Shown: positions 1 through 8,776 of the stretch, one piece after another
Numbering within the stretch: the first letter of the stretch is position 1
Layout of the letters: the number at the start of each line of letters is the position of its first letter
DNA from: Cryobacterium breve
GTDB taxonomy: Bacteria; Actinomycetota; Actinomycetes; Actinomycetales; Microbacteriaceae
Length of the DNA: 64,000 nt
Assembly: GCF_004402375.1 (NCBI RefSeq)
Contig: NZ_SOGJ01000023.1
Span: 248,001 to 312,000 of the forward strand
Direction: 5' to 3'
Notes under the pieces: generated by a model
Told to the model about the DNA's origin: nothing
Databases searched by the model: none
What the model saw: the letters and a program-made list of their open reading frames with translations, nothing else
Program-made: the position numbers and the translations under genes

Positions 1-853
1 CGGCACTGGGCAGTTCGCCCGCCTCATCCGTCAAGGGAGAGCGAAGCGTGCTGCCTTCCATATAGGTGTCGTAACGCTCCTCGAGCGTGGCGACCAGCTT
101 GGCCAGCTCGGGATTGTCGTGCACCTGTTCGTCGATTCGGGCGACGAACTCACGATTCTGTTCCCGCACACGATCGGTGGGGAAGATCAACCCTGTGGAG
201 GCGCTCGTGCTGTCCAGGGCCGCCAGAGCAGCCAAGGGGAACTCCGTATCCGCCAGATAGTGCGGGATGAGCAGCACGAAACCCGCAACCGAGGCTCCAC
301 TCTCCTGCAGCCGGAATTCAAGCAGGTGGAGGGCGTTCGCGGGCACTTGCGTGTGGGGACGCCATACGGACATGGTCTCGATCAGATCGGATCGGGTACC
401 GCTGACGGTGACCCCGATGGGGCGCGTATGCGGGACGGGCATCGGAATCGCGTGCACCCACGTGGTCGAGGCCACCTTGAAGCGGCGCTCGAGCTGCTGC
501 ACCGCCGCGGTGAACTGCTCCCAGCGGAAGTCCGGCTCGTAGCCGGCCAGCAGCAGGAAGGGCTGGCCGATCTCGTCCGTGGCCAGGTACAGTCGCAGCG
601 CCGGAGGCTGAAAGTCGGTGAGATGGTCCTGGTCGAAATATATGATCGGCCGTCGCGCCCGATAGTCGAGCAGCACGTCAGCGTCGAAGGTCGCGACGAC
701 GTTGTGCTCGAGAGTGGCGAGGAGATACTCGGTGAACTGGGATACTGCGCCGCCGGCATCCGCGAACCCGGTCAAACCCGCGACAAGGTGAAGCCCTTCC
801 GGGACGCTCACGACGTCCGTACTCAGCTCATAGATGTCTCCAGGATCACGCAT
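1..853 (-). CDS. PAC2 family protein (3' end outside the window)
   Basis: The reading frame runs leftward from an ATG at 853 and leaves the window after about 284 codons, so the C-terminus is missing. The translation starts MRDPGDIYELSTD and carries the PAC2 features GLTGFADAGGAVSQ near residue 26 and GLIFPTD near residue 235. PAC2 proteins resemble proteasome-assembly chaperones; in Actinobacteria they are conserved cytoplasmic proteins of roughly 280-310 residues, often called ATP-grasp-associated or carboligase-like, with no proven reaction. The start is supported by a TACAGT hexamer at 860-865 (complement) placed 6 nt before the ATG, which fits a leaderless mRNA. It is divergent from the aminopeptidase gene. 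Confidence 0.85.
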   Translation of the reverse strand, partial: MRDPGDIYELSTDVVSVPEGLHLVAGLTGFADAGGAVSQFTEYLLATLEHNVVATFDADVLLDYRARRPIIYFDQDHLTDFQPPALRLYLATDEIGQPFLLLAGYEPDFRWEQFTAAVQQLERRFKVASTTWVHAIPMPVPHTRPIGVTVSGTRSDLIETMSVWRPHTQVPANALHLLEFRLQESGASVAGFVLLIPHYLADTEFPLAALAALDSTSASTGLIFPTDRVREQNREFVARIDEQVHDNPELAKLVATLEERYDTYMEGSTLRSPLTDEAGELPSA

Positions 854-859
854 GTTTTA

Positions 860-865
860 ACTGTA
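860..865 (-). promoter_or_regulatory. -10 element of leaderless PAC2 gene
   Basis: TACAGT on the minus strand is followed by 6 nt (TAAAAC) and the ATG at 853, so transcription would start at the A of the start codon. No ribosome binding site precedes the gene. Confidence 0.55.
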
Positions 866-936
866 AGCGCCAATTTCGGAGGTGAGCGGGAATCGGCGGC
901 CACGACGTGATGCCCAGAGCGAACAGGCCCGGCGCG

Positions 937-942
937 TACGAT
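937..942 (+). promoter_or_regulatory. -10 element deciding the aminopeptidase start
   Basis: TACGAT followed by CAATGG and then ATG at 949. This favours 949 over the upstream in-frame ATG codons at 907 and 910, which have no ribosome binding site. Confidence 0.55.
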
Positions 943-948
943 CAATGG

Positions 949-2436
949 ATGACCGCACCTCGCCTGACCATATCCGCAGGACCCGCTTTGGCATCGGAGG
1001 CGGACGTACTCATTGTCGGCGCGCTCCAGTCCGGCGACTCCGCCTCGCTATTCGCCGACCGGGCCTTCGCCGGTCTCGCGGATCAGCTCGCACCGCTGGG
1101 CATCACCGGCAGACGCGACCAGGTCGTGCGCCTCTCCGCTTCGATTGGCGACGCTCGGAGTATCGCCGTCGTCGGAATCGGCACGGAAGCAACCATCGAC
1201 ACCTTGCGCCAAGCGGCGGGTTCCGCGGTCCGCCAGCTCACCGGGGTCACCTCGGTGGCCTTTGCCTTCCCGACTATGTCGGATGCCGAAGTCGAGGCAG
1301 TACTGGAGGGTGCGGCCCTCGGCGCGTACTCCTACACGGCATACCGTCAGAGCTCCCTTGCCGCGACCAAGCTGCCGGCCACAGAGATCACGGTTCACGC
1401 AGCCGATGAGCCGGCCGGTGCCGTCGAACGCGTCTCCGTCATTGCCGAGGCGGTCAGGTTGGTCAAGGACCTGGTCAACATGCCCCCATCCGATCTCTAT
1501 CCCGACTCGCTGGCCCGCCAGGCCGTCGACGCAGCGGCCGGTCTCCCCGTCGACGTGCGAGTGTGGGACGAAGAACAGCTCGCTGTCGACGGCTTCGGCG
1601 GAATCGCGGGCGTCGGCCAGGGATCGACCAGGCCTCCTCGTCTGGTCAAGGTCAGCTACGCGCCAGAGGGGGCGACACCGCACCTCGCTCTGGTCGGCAA
1701 GGGCATCACCTTCGACACCGGCGGACTCTCCCTCAAGCCGCCAGCATCCATGGTCGGTATGAAGTACGACATGACAGGGGCAGCCACCGTGCTGGCCGTG
1801 ACTCTGGCGGCGGCCCGCCTGAAATTGAACGTGCGCATCACCGCCTGGCTGTGCATCGCGGAGAACATGCCGTCCGGCTCGGCCATCCGGCCGAACGATG
1901 TGTTGCGGATCCGCGGAGGCCGAACGGTGGAGGTGCTGAACACGGATGCCGAGGGTCGCCTGGTCCTGGCAGATGGGCTCGTCGCCGCCGGCGAAGAGGG
2001 CCCGGATGCGATCGTCGACGTCGCCACGTTGACGGGAGCCGCTCTCGTCGCCCTCGGCACCCGTTACTACGCAGCCATGGGTGAGGACGCACTTGTCGCC
2101 CGGGTGCTCACGGCAGGCAAGGCGGTCGGCGAACTCGTGTGGCCCATGCCGCTCCCCGAGGAACTCCGTCCCCTGCTCAACTCGGACGTGGCCGACATCG
2201 CCAACGCCAAAATCGGCAGTGCCCATGGAGGCATGCTCCTCGCCGGTGTCTTCCTTCAGGAGTTCATCGGCACGCGCGGCGACGGAGACGCCGCCGAGAC
2301 GATCCCGTGGGCACACCTGGACATCGCCGGCCCGGCGCACAACACGGGTAGCGCCTGGGGCTTCACGAATACTGGACCGACCGGAATCTCGGTTCGGACG
2401 CTGTTGCGACTGGCCGAGGATTTTTCGCGCTCGTAG
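949..2436 (+). CDS. pepA: leucyl aminopeptidase, M17 family
   Basis: This is a cytosolic dinuclear-metal aminopeptidase that removes N-terminal residues from peptides. The C-terminal catalytic domain has the family signature NTDAEGRL near residue 331 and the metal/lysine motif GKGITFDTGG near residue 250, followed by MVGMKYDM and NMPSG. The N-terminal third is the less conserved M17 N domain. Length from the chosen start is 495 residues, normal for the family. An ATG at 907 would add 14 residues with no family similarity; the leaderless -10 at 937-942 supports 949. It is followed after 100 bp by the lipoamide dehydrogenase gene. Confidence 0.93.
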   Translation: MTAPRLTISAGPALASEADVLIVGALQSGDSASLFADRAFAGLADQLAPLGITGRRDQVVRLSASIGDARSIAVVGIGTEATIDTLRQAAGSAVRQLTGVTSVAFAFPTMSDAEVEAVLEGAALGAYSYTAYRQSSLAATKLPATEITVHAADEPAGAVERVSVIAEAVRLVKDLVNMPPSDLYPDSLARQAVDAAAGLPVDVRVWDEEQLAVDGFGGIAGVGQGSTRPPRLVKVSYAPEGATPHLALVGKGITFDTGGLSLKPPASMVGMKYDMTGAATVLAVTLAAARLKLNVRITAWLCIAENMPSGSAIRPNDVLRIRGGRTVEVLNTDAEGRLVLADGLVAAGEEGPDAIVDVATLTGAALVALGTRYYAAMGEDALVARVLTAGKAVGELVWPMPLPEELRPLLNSDVADIANAKIGSAHGGMLLAGVFLQEFIGTRGDGDAAETIPWAHLDIAGPAHNTGSAWGFTNTGPTGISVRTLLRLAEDFSRS

Positions 2437-2536
2437 TACAGTCGAGTGGGCGAGAAAGCTTGCCCGCTCTTCGCCTGCCCGGATGCGTCTTCTCGCTCCG
2501 GGCGGTCCGGGTAGTAATGCATAAGGGAGTATCTGG

Positions 2537-3907
2537 GTGTCGGAACAGAATTTTGACCTTGTCGTTCTCGGCGGCGGAAGCGGCGGCTACGCGGCCGCGT
2601 TGCGTGCCGTTCAGCTCGGCCTCACCGTTGGCCTGATCGAGAAGGGAAAGCTCGGCGGCACCTGCTTGCACCTTGGCTGCATCCCGACCAAGGCGCTCCT
2701 GCATTCCGCCGAGGTTGCCGACGTCAGTCGCGAAGCCGCGAAGTACGGTGTGAGGACTCAGTTCGACGGCATCGACATGCCGGCCGTCAACGCGTTCCGC
2801 AAGGGCATCGTGGCGTCGAAGTTCAAGGGACTGCAGGGCCTGATCAAATCACGAGGCATCACCGTGATCGAGGGCGAAGGTCGCCTCGTCGCCCCGAACA
2901 CCGTGCAGGTCGGCGCTGACACCATCGTGGGCAAGAACGTCGTGCTCGCGACCGGGTCATACTCACGCTCACTGCCAGGGCTCGCCATCGGCGGCCGGGT
3001 TATGACCAGCGAGCACGCCCTCGAACTCGAGTTCGTTCCCCAGAAGGTCGCCATCCTTGGTGGCGGCGTGATCGGCGTTGAGTTCGCCAGCGTGTGGAAG
3101 TCCTTCGGAGCGGACGTCACGGTAATCGAGGCCCTGCCCCACCTCGTCCCCAACGAGGAAGAGTCCATCTCCAAGCAGTTGGAGCGAGCGTTCCGCAAGC
3201 GCGGCATCGAGTACTCGCTCGGCGTCCGGTTCCAGAGCGTCACCCAGCATGAGAACGGCGTCGTCATCACCCTGGAGAATGGCACGGTCATCGAGGCCGA
3301 GATCCTGCTCGTCGCCGTCGGCCGTGGCCCCTCGACCGCCGGCCTTGGCTTCGAAGAGGTCGGTGTCGCCATGGACCGCGGGTTCGTCCTGACCGACGAG
3401 CGCCTCGCGACGAACATCCCCGGCGTCTTCGCTGTGGGCGACATCGTCCCTGGCCTGCAGCTCGCCCATCGTGGATTCCAGCAGGGCATTTTTGTCGCCG
3501 AGGAGATCGCGGGCCTGAACCCGATCGTCGTTGATGATCTCAACATCCCCAAGGTGACCTATTGCGACCCCGAGATCGCGTCCGTGGGCTATTCGGAGGC
3601 CAAGGCCGCCGAGAAGTTCGGCGCCGACCAGATCTCGACCTTCGAGTACAACCTCGGTGGAAACGGTAAAAGCTCCATCCTCGGAACGAGTGGTTCGATC
3701 AAGCTCGTCCGGGTGAAAGACGGCCCCATCCTCGGTGTGCACATGATCGGGGCCCGAGTCGGTGAGCTGATCGGCGAGGGCCAGCTCGTTGTGAACTGGG
3801 AGGCCTACCCTGAGGATATCGCCCCGTTCCTGCACGCCCACCCCACCCAGAACGAGGCACTCGGCGAAGCATTCCTTGCCCTGGCCGGCAAGCCCCTGCA
3901 CGCCTAG
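2537..3907 (+). CDS. lpdA: dihydrolipoyl dehydrogenase (E3)
   Basis: This FAD enzyme reoxidises dihydrolipoamide on E2 subunits with NAD+ and is shared by 2-oxo acid dehydrogenase complexes. Visible features are the FAD motif GGGSGG at residues 12-17, the redox-active pair in GGTCLHLGCIPTKA (C43 and C48), a second dinucleotide site at LGGGVIGVEFAS, the GD box in VFAVGDI and the C-terminal active-site HAHPTQNE near residue 440. Length 456 is normal. The start is GTG at 2537 behind an AAGGGAG ribosome binding site. The E2 gene follows 86 bp downstream, so this is an E3-E2 pair. It is the only E3 gene seen in the window. Confidence 0.95.
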   Translation: MSEQNFDLVVLGGGSGGYAAALRAVQLGLTVGLIEKGKLGGTCLHLGCIPTKALLHSAEVADVSREAAKYGVRTQFDGIDMPAVNAFRKGIVASKFKGLQGLIKSRGITVIEGEGRLVAPNTVQVGADTIVGKNVVLATGSYSRSLPGLAIGGRVMTSEHALELEFVPQKVAILGGGVIGVEFASVWKSFGADVTVIEALPHLVPNEEESISKQLERAFRKRGIEYSLGVRFQSVTQHENGVVITLENGTVIEAEILLVAVGRGPSTAGLGFEEVGVAMDRGFVLTDERLATNIPGVFAVGDIVPGLQLAHRGFQQGIFVAEEIAGLNPIVVDDLNIPKVTYCDPEIASVGYSEAKAAEKFGADQISTFEYNLGGNGKSSILGTSGSIKLVRVKDGPILGVHMIGARVGELIGEGQLVVNWEAYPEDIAPFLHAHPTQNEALGEAFLALAGKPLHA

Positions 3908-3914
3908 CCGTCGG

Positions 3915-3954
3915 ATTCAGACATCCAGACATCCAGACATTCAGACATTCAGAA
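3915..3954 (+). repeat. five tandem 8-bp repeats between lpdA and sucB
   Basis: The unit AT(T/C)CAGAC occurs five times without gaps, the last copy ending in A instead of C. It lies between the stop of lpdA and the E2 ribosome binding site. A run of this kind can vary in copy number by slippage. Confidence 0.8.
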
Positions 3955-3993
3955 CACTAAACACAGACAAATGGCTTTGAAGGAGACAATCGC

Positions 3994-5394
3994 ATGAGCG
4001 AATCCGTTAACCTCCCGGCACTCGGCGAGAGTGTCACAGAGGGTACGGTCACACGCTGGCTGAAGAACGTGGGAGACCGCGTCGAAGTCGACGAGCCGCT
4101 GCTGGAAGTATCGACCGACAAGGTGGACACAGAAATCCCGTCTCCCATTGCCGGTGTGATCGAGGCGATCCTGGTTCAGGAAGACGAGACCGTCGAGGTC
4201 GGCACCCCTTTGGTCACCATCGGTGACGGTTCCGCCGCCGCCGCGCCAGCCGCGACACCCGTTGAGGCCCCGGCGCCGGTTGCGGCCCCGGCGCAGGTCG
4301 AGGCTCCGGCCCCGGTCGAGGCCTCCGCCCCTGTGGCAGCACCGGCTGCAACACCAGCTGCGGTACCCGCACCGGTCGCCCCTCCGGTGGTAGCGCCGGC
4401 GCCGGTCTTCGCGCCGACACCCGTCGTTCAAACGCCCGTCGCGGCCCCGGTTGCTCCGGAGCCCGTGGCAGAGTCCGAGGCGCGTGGATCGCACGCCGGC
4501 ACCTCCGGCTATGTCACTCCCATCGTGCGCAAGCTCGCGAATGAGGCCGGCGTCGACCTGTCCCGCGTTGTAGGGACCGGCGTTGGCGGACGCATTCGCA
4601 AGGAAGACATCGTGCTCGCCCAGTCTGCCGCTCCGGCCGGCGCGGCAGCGGCATCAGCACCGGCTGTCGAGGTTTCGGCTCTGCGCGGGACCACGCAGCC
4701 CATGTCGCGCCTTCGCAAGGTTGTCGCCGAGCGCGCCGTCATCTCGATGCAGTCGTCGGCGCAGCTGACGACCGTCGTTGAGGTCGACGTCACCCGGGTC
4801 GCGATCCTGCGCGACAAGGTGAAAGCCGACTTCCAGGCCAAGACCGGCAACAAACTGTCCTTCCTGCCGTTCTTTGCGTTGGCCGCTGCCGAGGCGCTCC
4901 AGGCCAACCCGATCATCAACGCCACCATCGACGGTGACACGATCGTGTACCCGAGCCAGGAGAACATCAGCATCGCGGTCGACACCGAGCGCGGCCTGTT
5001 GACCCCCGTGGTGCGCAACGCGGGCGACCTCGATCTGGCCGGCTTCGCCGCCCAGATCGCCGACCTCGCCCAGCGCACCCGCGACAACAAGCTCAAGCCA
5101 GACGAGCTATCCGGTGGCACATTCACGCTCACCAACACCGGTTCGCGCGGCGCACTCTTCGACACCCCGGTCGTTTTCCTGCCGCAGAGCGCCATCCTCG
5201 GCACCGGTGTCGTCTACAAAAAGCCGATCGTCGTCAGCCAGGGTGGACTCGATGCGATCGCAATCCGCTCGACCGTGTTCCTGGCTCTGTCCTACGACCA
5301 CCGCATCATCGACGGCGCGGATGCGTCACGTTTCCTCGTCACGATGAAGCAGCGTCTCGAGGCTGGTGATTTCGAGGCGAACCTCGGCATGTAG
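3994..5394 (+). CDS. sucB: dihydrolipoamide acyltransferase (E2), 2-oxo acid dehydrogenase complex
   Basis: This is the core acyltransferase of a 2-oxoglutarate or pyruvate dehydrogenase complex. A single lipoyl domain occupies about residues 2-78, with the modified lysine in STDKVDTE. A long Ala/Pro/Val linker covers about 80-160. The E3/E1-binding domain is at TPIVRKLANEAGV, and the catalytic domain ends with SYDHRIIDGADA (HxxxDG motif). Length is 466. In many actinobacteria the homologue is called SucB or DlaT and may serve more than one complex; sequence alone does not settle which 2-oxo acid is used. A GGAG ribosome binding site precedes the ATG. It lies just upstream of the lipoylation genes lipB/lipA. 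Confidence 0.9.
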   Translation: MSESVNLPALGESVTEGTVTRWLKNVGDRVEVDEPLLEVSTDKVDTEIPSPIAGVIEAILVQEDETVEVGTPLVTIGDGSAAAAPAATPVEAPAPVAAPAQVEAPAPVEASAPVAAPAATPAAVPAPVAPPVVAPAPVFAPTPVVQTPVAAPVAPEPVAESEARGSHAGTSGYVTPIVRKLANEAGVDLSRVVGTGVGGRIRKEDIVLAQSAAPAGAAAASAPAVEVSALRGTTQPMSRLRKVVAERAVISMQSSAQLTTVVEVDVTRVAILRDKVKADFQAKTGNKLSFLPFFALAAAEALQANPIINATIDGDTIVYPSQENISIAVDTERGLLTPVVRNAGDLDLAGFAAQIADLAQRTRDNKLKPDELSGGTFTLTNTGSRGALFDTPVVFLPQSAILGTGVVYKKPIVVSQGGLDAIAIRSTVFLALSYDHRIIDGADASRFLVTMKQRLEAGDFEANLGM

Positions 5395-5442
5395 TCGCCG
5401 ACGACCCGATTCCGCACACCGTAAGCGAATCGCGCGTCCCGA

Positions 5443-6996
5443 CTAGTAGTCAAAAATCGCTCTGATCCGCCAGCCGGCCTCGCCCTTGACTACAAGGATC
5501 GAGGCCGGCTGGCGTTTCGGGTCAGGTGCCTGCAATGAGACCAGGGCGGCATCGCCTGCGCGTTCCACCAGTGCAACCGTCCACGTTTCGAGAGGATCCC
5601 GGTCGGGCGCCTCTCCGCCCTGCTGAATCATGCGCAGAGCGTACGTGTCTTCCGTCAGCGCAGCCGATTGGGCCTGATGCACGCCGTCGAGGCAGATCAC
5701 TGAGGCTTCGTGCAAGCACTGAGACCGGCGTTCCAACAGGGCCGGGACTGCCAGCACAGGGTCGTCGTCCGATACCGCCTCATCGGTCAGGTCCGCCGGT
5801 GTGGCGTGCGCGCTCGAAGCGGATATCGACGGTGTCTGAGCCTTAGGTGCGTTCATGGATTTGGGAGTTCCGAAGGCGATGAAGGCCAGTCCGGCTGCTG
5901 CGACCGCAACGGCGACCGCAACGGCGACCGCGAGGAAGAGCGGGCCGCGGCGGGCAAAGCGCCCGGCGCTGATCGTCCTGCTGAGAGGCTCGGGCATTTT
6001 CAGATTCCGCAGCCGGACTGCGACGGCCCTGCCATGACTGGAGAGCGCGTACAGAGCTCGTTCGAAGCCTGATTGGCGCTCTCTCCCGCCCGCCGACGCG
6101 GTGGGCGGCTGCCCTGTGTGCGCATCCGGGAGTGCCCGTCGCAGCAGCTGACCCGACACTTCCGGCTGAGTAGCGCCGGCCCGTGCACGGCCCCGGTTCG
6201 GCCGCACCGGGACTGCCTCGGCCCAGGCAAAGAGCAGGTGCTCGAGCTCGTCGACGGTGCTGGCTCGTTCGCGTAGGCCGAGTGGAGCGCACCACCGGCT
6301 CAGAGCCTGGCGTGCGTCCCCGGCCGCGTCTCCGGGATGCACGTGATCCAGAACGGCGCACACCAGCAGGCCGACCTGAGCCCTCACCGAGCCGAGCGCA
6401 TCCATGCGTCGCGGGCCGGGGCCGGGCAGGTCTCTGAGCGCACCGAGCCCGGTCACCACAGGCCGACCGGTGGAATCGAAGAGCACCGACGACAGGTTCA
6501 GGCCGGTGTGGACGAGCCCAATCCGGTGCAGCTGGGCCAGGGCGGCCACGACCGGAGCCAGGATCGTGACCGCTTCCCCCGGCCGGACCCATCGTTGTTG
6601 CTCCAGATGGCGGCTGAGTGACCCACCCGTGACATGTTCGAGAACCAGAACGGTGCGGCCGTCCGGAAGGGTGCCCAGGTCGAGAAGCGTGGCCAACTGA
6701 CCGGAGCCCAACATCGTCAATGCGCGGACCTCCCGTTCGACGCCCGACTGCTCCGCTGCCGAGCGAAATACCTTCAGAATCACCGGAACACCTCGATCAT
6801 TCGGTTCCGGCACAGCACCTCCGGCCGCCGTCACCGTCGGCCGGACCGGCGCAACGCCCACATACACATCGGAACGCTCGCTGGACGCCACGCGTCGCAC
6901 CACTCGGTATCCGGCAATCAAGGCCAGGGTGACGTCAGGTTCCAGGGGCAGAGGCGGACCGGCGGGGCCACGTGTGAATCGCGCGAGAGGTCTCAT
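5443..6996 (-). CDS. membrane protein with kinase-like domain (probable pseudokinase)
   Basis: The first 250 or so residues follow the Ser/Thr kinase fold: a degenerate glycine loop (GYRVVRRVASSERSDVYVG), the ATP lysine in VILKVF and VLVLEHVTGGSL as hinge. The catalytic loop reads HTGLNLSSVLFD instead of HRDxKxxN and the DFG site reads VTGLG, so both catalytic aspartates are missing. A basic linker leads to one membrane segment rich in Ala-Val pairs, then an extracytoplasmic domain of about 130 residues ending IRAIFDY. I chose the ATG at 6996 (517 aa) because CAGTAT lies 6 nt upstream; longer in-frame starts add nothing kinase-like. It is convergent with sucB and divergent from lipB. Confidence 0.75.
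   Translation of the reverse strand: MRPLARFTRGPAGPPLPLEPDVTLALIAGYRVVRRVASSERSDVYVGVAPVRPTVTAAGGAVPEPNDRGVPVILKVFRSAAEQSGVEREVRALTMLGSGQLATLLDLGTLPDGRTVLVLEHVTGGSLSRHLEQQRWVRPGEAVTILAPVVAALAQLHRIGLVHTGLNLSSVLFDSTGRPVVTGLGALRDLPGPGPRRMDALGSVRAQVGLLVCAVLDHVHPGDAAGDARQALSRWCAPLGLRERASTVDELEHLLFAWAEAVPVRPNRGRARAGATQPEVSGQLLRRALPDAHTGQPPTASAGGRERQSGFERALYALSSHGRAVAVRLRNLKMPEPLSRTISAGRFARRGPLFLAVAVAVAVAVAAAGLAFIAFGTPKSMNAPKAQTPSISASSAHATPADLTDEAVSDDDPVLAVPALLERRSQCLHEASVICLDGVHQAQSAALTEDTYALRMIQQGGEAPDRDPLETWTVALVERAGDAALVSLQAPDPKRQPASILVVKGEAGWRIRAIFDY
5901..5931 (+). repeat. 12-bp repeat coding the Ala-Val membrane segment
   Basis: The unit CGACCGCAACGG is repeated about two and a half times and, on the minus strand, encodes the alternating Ala-Val stretch in the transmembrane helix of the pseudokinase. 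In-frame expansion would lengthen the helix without breaking the gene. Confidence 0.7.
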
Positions 6997-7094
6997 GCAG
7001 GAATACTGGACGGTTCGAATTGCCTCCGGGCTGCACCGGGTTCCGTTCGGGGACACCCCGTCAACGACCACCATGGGGAGGACGGCCCGGGGAT

Positions 7095-7100
7095 TAGACT
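7095..7100 (+). promoter_or_regulatory. -10 element of leaderless lipB
   Basis: TAGACT, then GACTGC, then the ATG of lipB at 7107. The same hexamer at the same distance occurs before panB and before the RDD gene. Confidence 0.65.
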
Positions 7101-7106
7101 GACTGC

Positions 7107-7742
7107 ATGCTCGACTTTGTCGTCGCGGGGCTAAGCGCCAACTCCGTGCCGTATGTTGAGGGCCTAGAGCTCCAACGCGCAGTCCATCGTTCCGTCGTCT
7201 CCGGAGAGAAACCGGACACCGTCATCTTTCTCGAACATCCGAGTGTGTACACCGCCGGTAAGCGAACCTCACCCGAGGAGCGGCCAACCAACGGGACCCC
7301 AGTCATCGACGCGGACCGCGGCGGCAAGATCACATGGCACGGCCCCGGCCAACTCGTCGGCTATCCAATCCTGCGCCTTCGGGAACCGATCGACGTGGTC
7401 GGCTATGTACGCCACCTGGAGGGCGTCCTGATCGACGCACTCAGCGACTTCGATGTCGTCGGCCACCGCGTCCCAGGCCGGTCTGGTGTATGGGTCGGCC
7501 CGGACGGGCAGGAAGACAAGATCGCCGCTATCGGAATCCGCGTCGCGGAAGGAGTCACAATGCACGGTTTCGCCCTCAATTGCAACAACTCACTCGAGCC
7601 CTACGATCACATCATCGCCTGCGGCATCAAGGATGCCGGTGTCACCACCATGTCCGCCGTAATCGGCCGCGACGTCAGCCCCATCGATCTCATAGCCTCC
7701 ATCACCGCCCGCTTCCAGGCCACCCTGGCGGTGCACGCATGA
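7107..7742 (+). CDS. lipB: octanoyltransferase (lipoate biosynthesis)
   Basis: LipB moves octanoyl groups from acyl carrier protein to lipoyl domains, the first step of endogenous lipoylation. The sequence shows the [21 protein letters not shown] motif, [17 protein letters not shown] and the catalytic cysteine C172 in HIIACGI. Length 211 is normal. The start is set by the TAGACT -10 at 7095-7100, leaving no 5' leader. The stop overlaps the lipA start by 4 nt (ATGA), so the two are translationally coupled. It works with LipA on the E2 proteins encoded nearby. Confidence 0.95.
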   Translation: MLDFVVAGLSANSVPYVEGLELQRAVHRSVVSGEKPDTVIFLEHPSVYTAGKRTSPEERPTNGTPVIDADRGGKITWHGPGQLVGYPILRLREPIDVVGYVRHLEGVLIDALSDFDVVGHRVPGRSGVWVGPDGQEDKIAAIGIRVAEGVTMHGFALNCNNSLEPYDHIIACGIKDAGVTTMSAVIGRDVSPIDLIASITARFQATLAVHA

Positions 7743-8728
7743 GCGCGGCACCCGAGGGTCGCAAAATGCTCCGACTCGAAATTCGCAATATGGAAACCCC
7801 GATTGAACGTAAGCCGGCCTGGATCAAGACGGTGGCGCGGATGGGGCCTGAATACCGCAAACTCCAGGACCTGGTCAAGGGCGAAAACTTGCACACCGTG
7901 TGTCAGGAAGCCGGCTGCCCGAACATCTTCGAATGCTGGGAGGATCGCGAAGCGACGTTCCTGATCGGCGGATCACAGTGCACGAGACGCTGCGACTTCT
8001 GTCAGATCGACACCGGAAAGCCGGCCGAGTATGACACGGATGAGCCCCGCCGAGTGGCCGAATCCGTCGTCAAAATGAACCTGCGCTACGCCACGGTCAC
8101 GGGCGTGGCCAGGGACGACCTGCCTGACGAGGGCTCCTGGCTCTATGCTGAGACCATTCGCCAGATCCACCGTCAGAGTCCCGGAACAGGTGTTGAAATT
8201 TTGGTCCCGGATTTCTCCGGCAATCCGGACCATCTGGAAGAGGTCTTCTCCGCGCAGCCGGAGGTGTTCGCGCACAACGTCGAAACTGTTCCGCGCATCT
8301 TCAAACGCATTCGCCCGGCGTTCCGGTATGACCGATCGCTCGATGTCATCTCTCAGGGTCGGAATGCCGGCCTGATCACGAAGTCGAACCTCATCCTGGG
8401 TATGGGCGAAGAACGCGCGGAGGTCAGCCAGGCACTGCAGGACCTACACGATGCCGGAACCGACATCATCACGATCACCCAGTACCTGCGGCCGAGTGCG
8501 CGGCACCTGCCCGTTGCCCGCTGGGTGAAGCCGGAAGAGTTCGTGGAGCTCAAGGACGAGGCCGAGGCCATCGGATTCCTCGGCGTGCTCTCCGGTCCCC
8601 TCGTGCGGTCCTCCTATCGGGCGGGTCGCCTCTGGGCGCAGTCCATGCTCGCGACGGGCCGGGAGGTTCCGCTGCAACTGCGCCACTTGGCGGATGCATC
8701 CCTCGGGTTTGCCCAGGCGGTCTCCTGA
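7739..8728 (+). CDS. lipA: lipoyl synthase, radical SAM
   Basis: LipA inserts two sulfurs into protein-bound octanoyl chains using two [4Fe-4S] clusters. The auxiliary-cluster motif is C55, C60 and C66 in [12 protein letters not shown], and the radical SAM motif is C81, C85 and C88 in CTRRCDFC. The C-terminal RSSY serine motif expected for LipA is seen in VRSSYRAG. Length is 329, in the family range. The ATG at 7739 overlaps the lipB stop; an open frame extends further upstream inside lipB but has no similarity to the family. Confidence 0.95.
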   Translation: MSAAPEGRKMLRLEIRNMETPIERKPAWIKTVARMGPEYRKLQDLVKGENLHTVCQEAGCPNIFECWEDREATFLIGGSQCTRRCDFCQIDTGKPAEYDTDEPRRVAESVVKMNLRYATVTGVARDDLPDEGSWLYAETIRQIHRQSPGTGVEILVPDFSGNPDHLEEVFSAQPEVFAHNVETVPRIFKRIRPAFRYDRSLDVISQGRNAGLITKSNLILGMGEERAEVSQALQDLHDAGTDIITITQYLRPSARHLPVARWVKPEEFVELKDEAEAIGFLGVLSGPLVRSSYRAGRLWAQSMLATGREVPLQLRHLADASLGFAQAVS

Positions 8729-8763
8729 CCCAAAATCGGTCACGCGACATTCAGGTGACTCGG

Positions 8764-8769
8764 TAGTCT
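8764..8769 (+). promoter_or_regulatory. -10 element of leaderless DUF4191 gene
   Basis: TAGTCT, a 7-nt spacer and the ATG at 8777. Confidence 0.55.
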
Positions 8770-8776
8770 TGGAACC

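Noticed and set aside
119..910. Long plus-strand open frame of 263 codons at the left edge
   Set aside because: It is antisense to the PAC2 gene, whose translation matches a known family. The plus frame has no family features and no ribosome binding site.
1048..2340. 430-codon minus-strand open frame
   Set aside because: It lies antisense to pepA and is a by-product of high-GC codon use; the translation is low in hydrophobic structure and matches no family.
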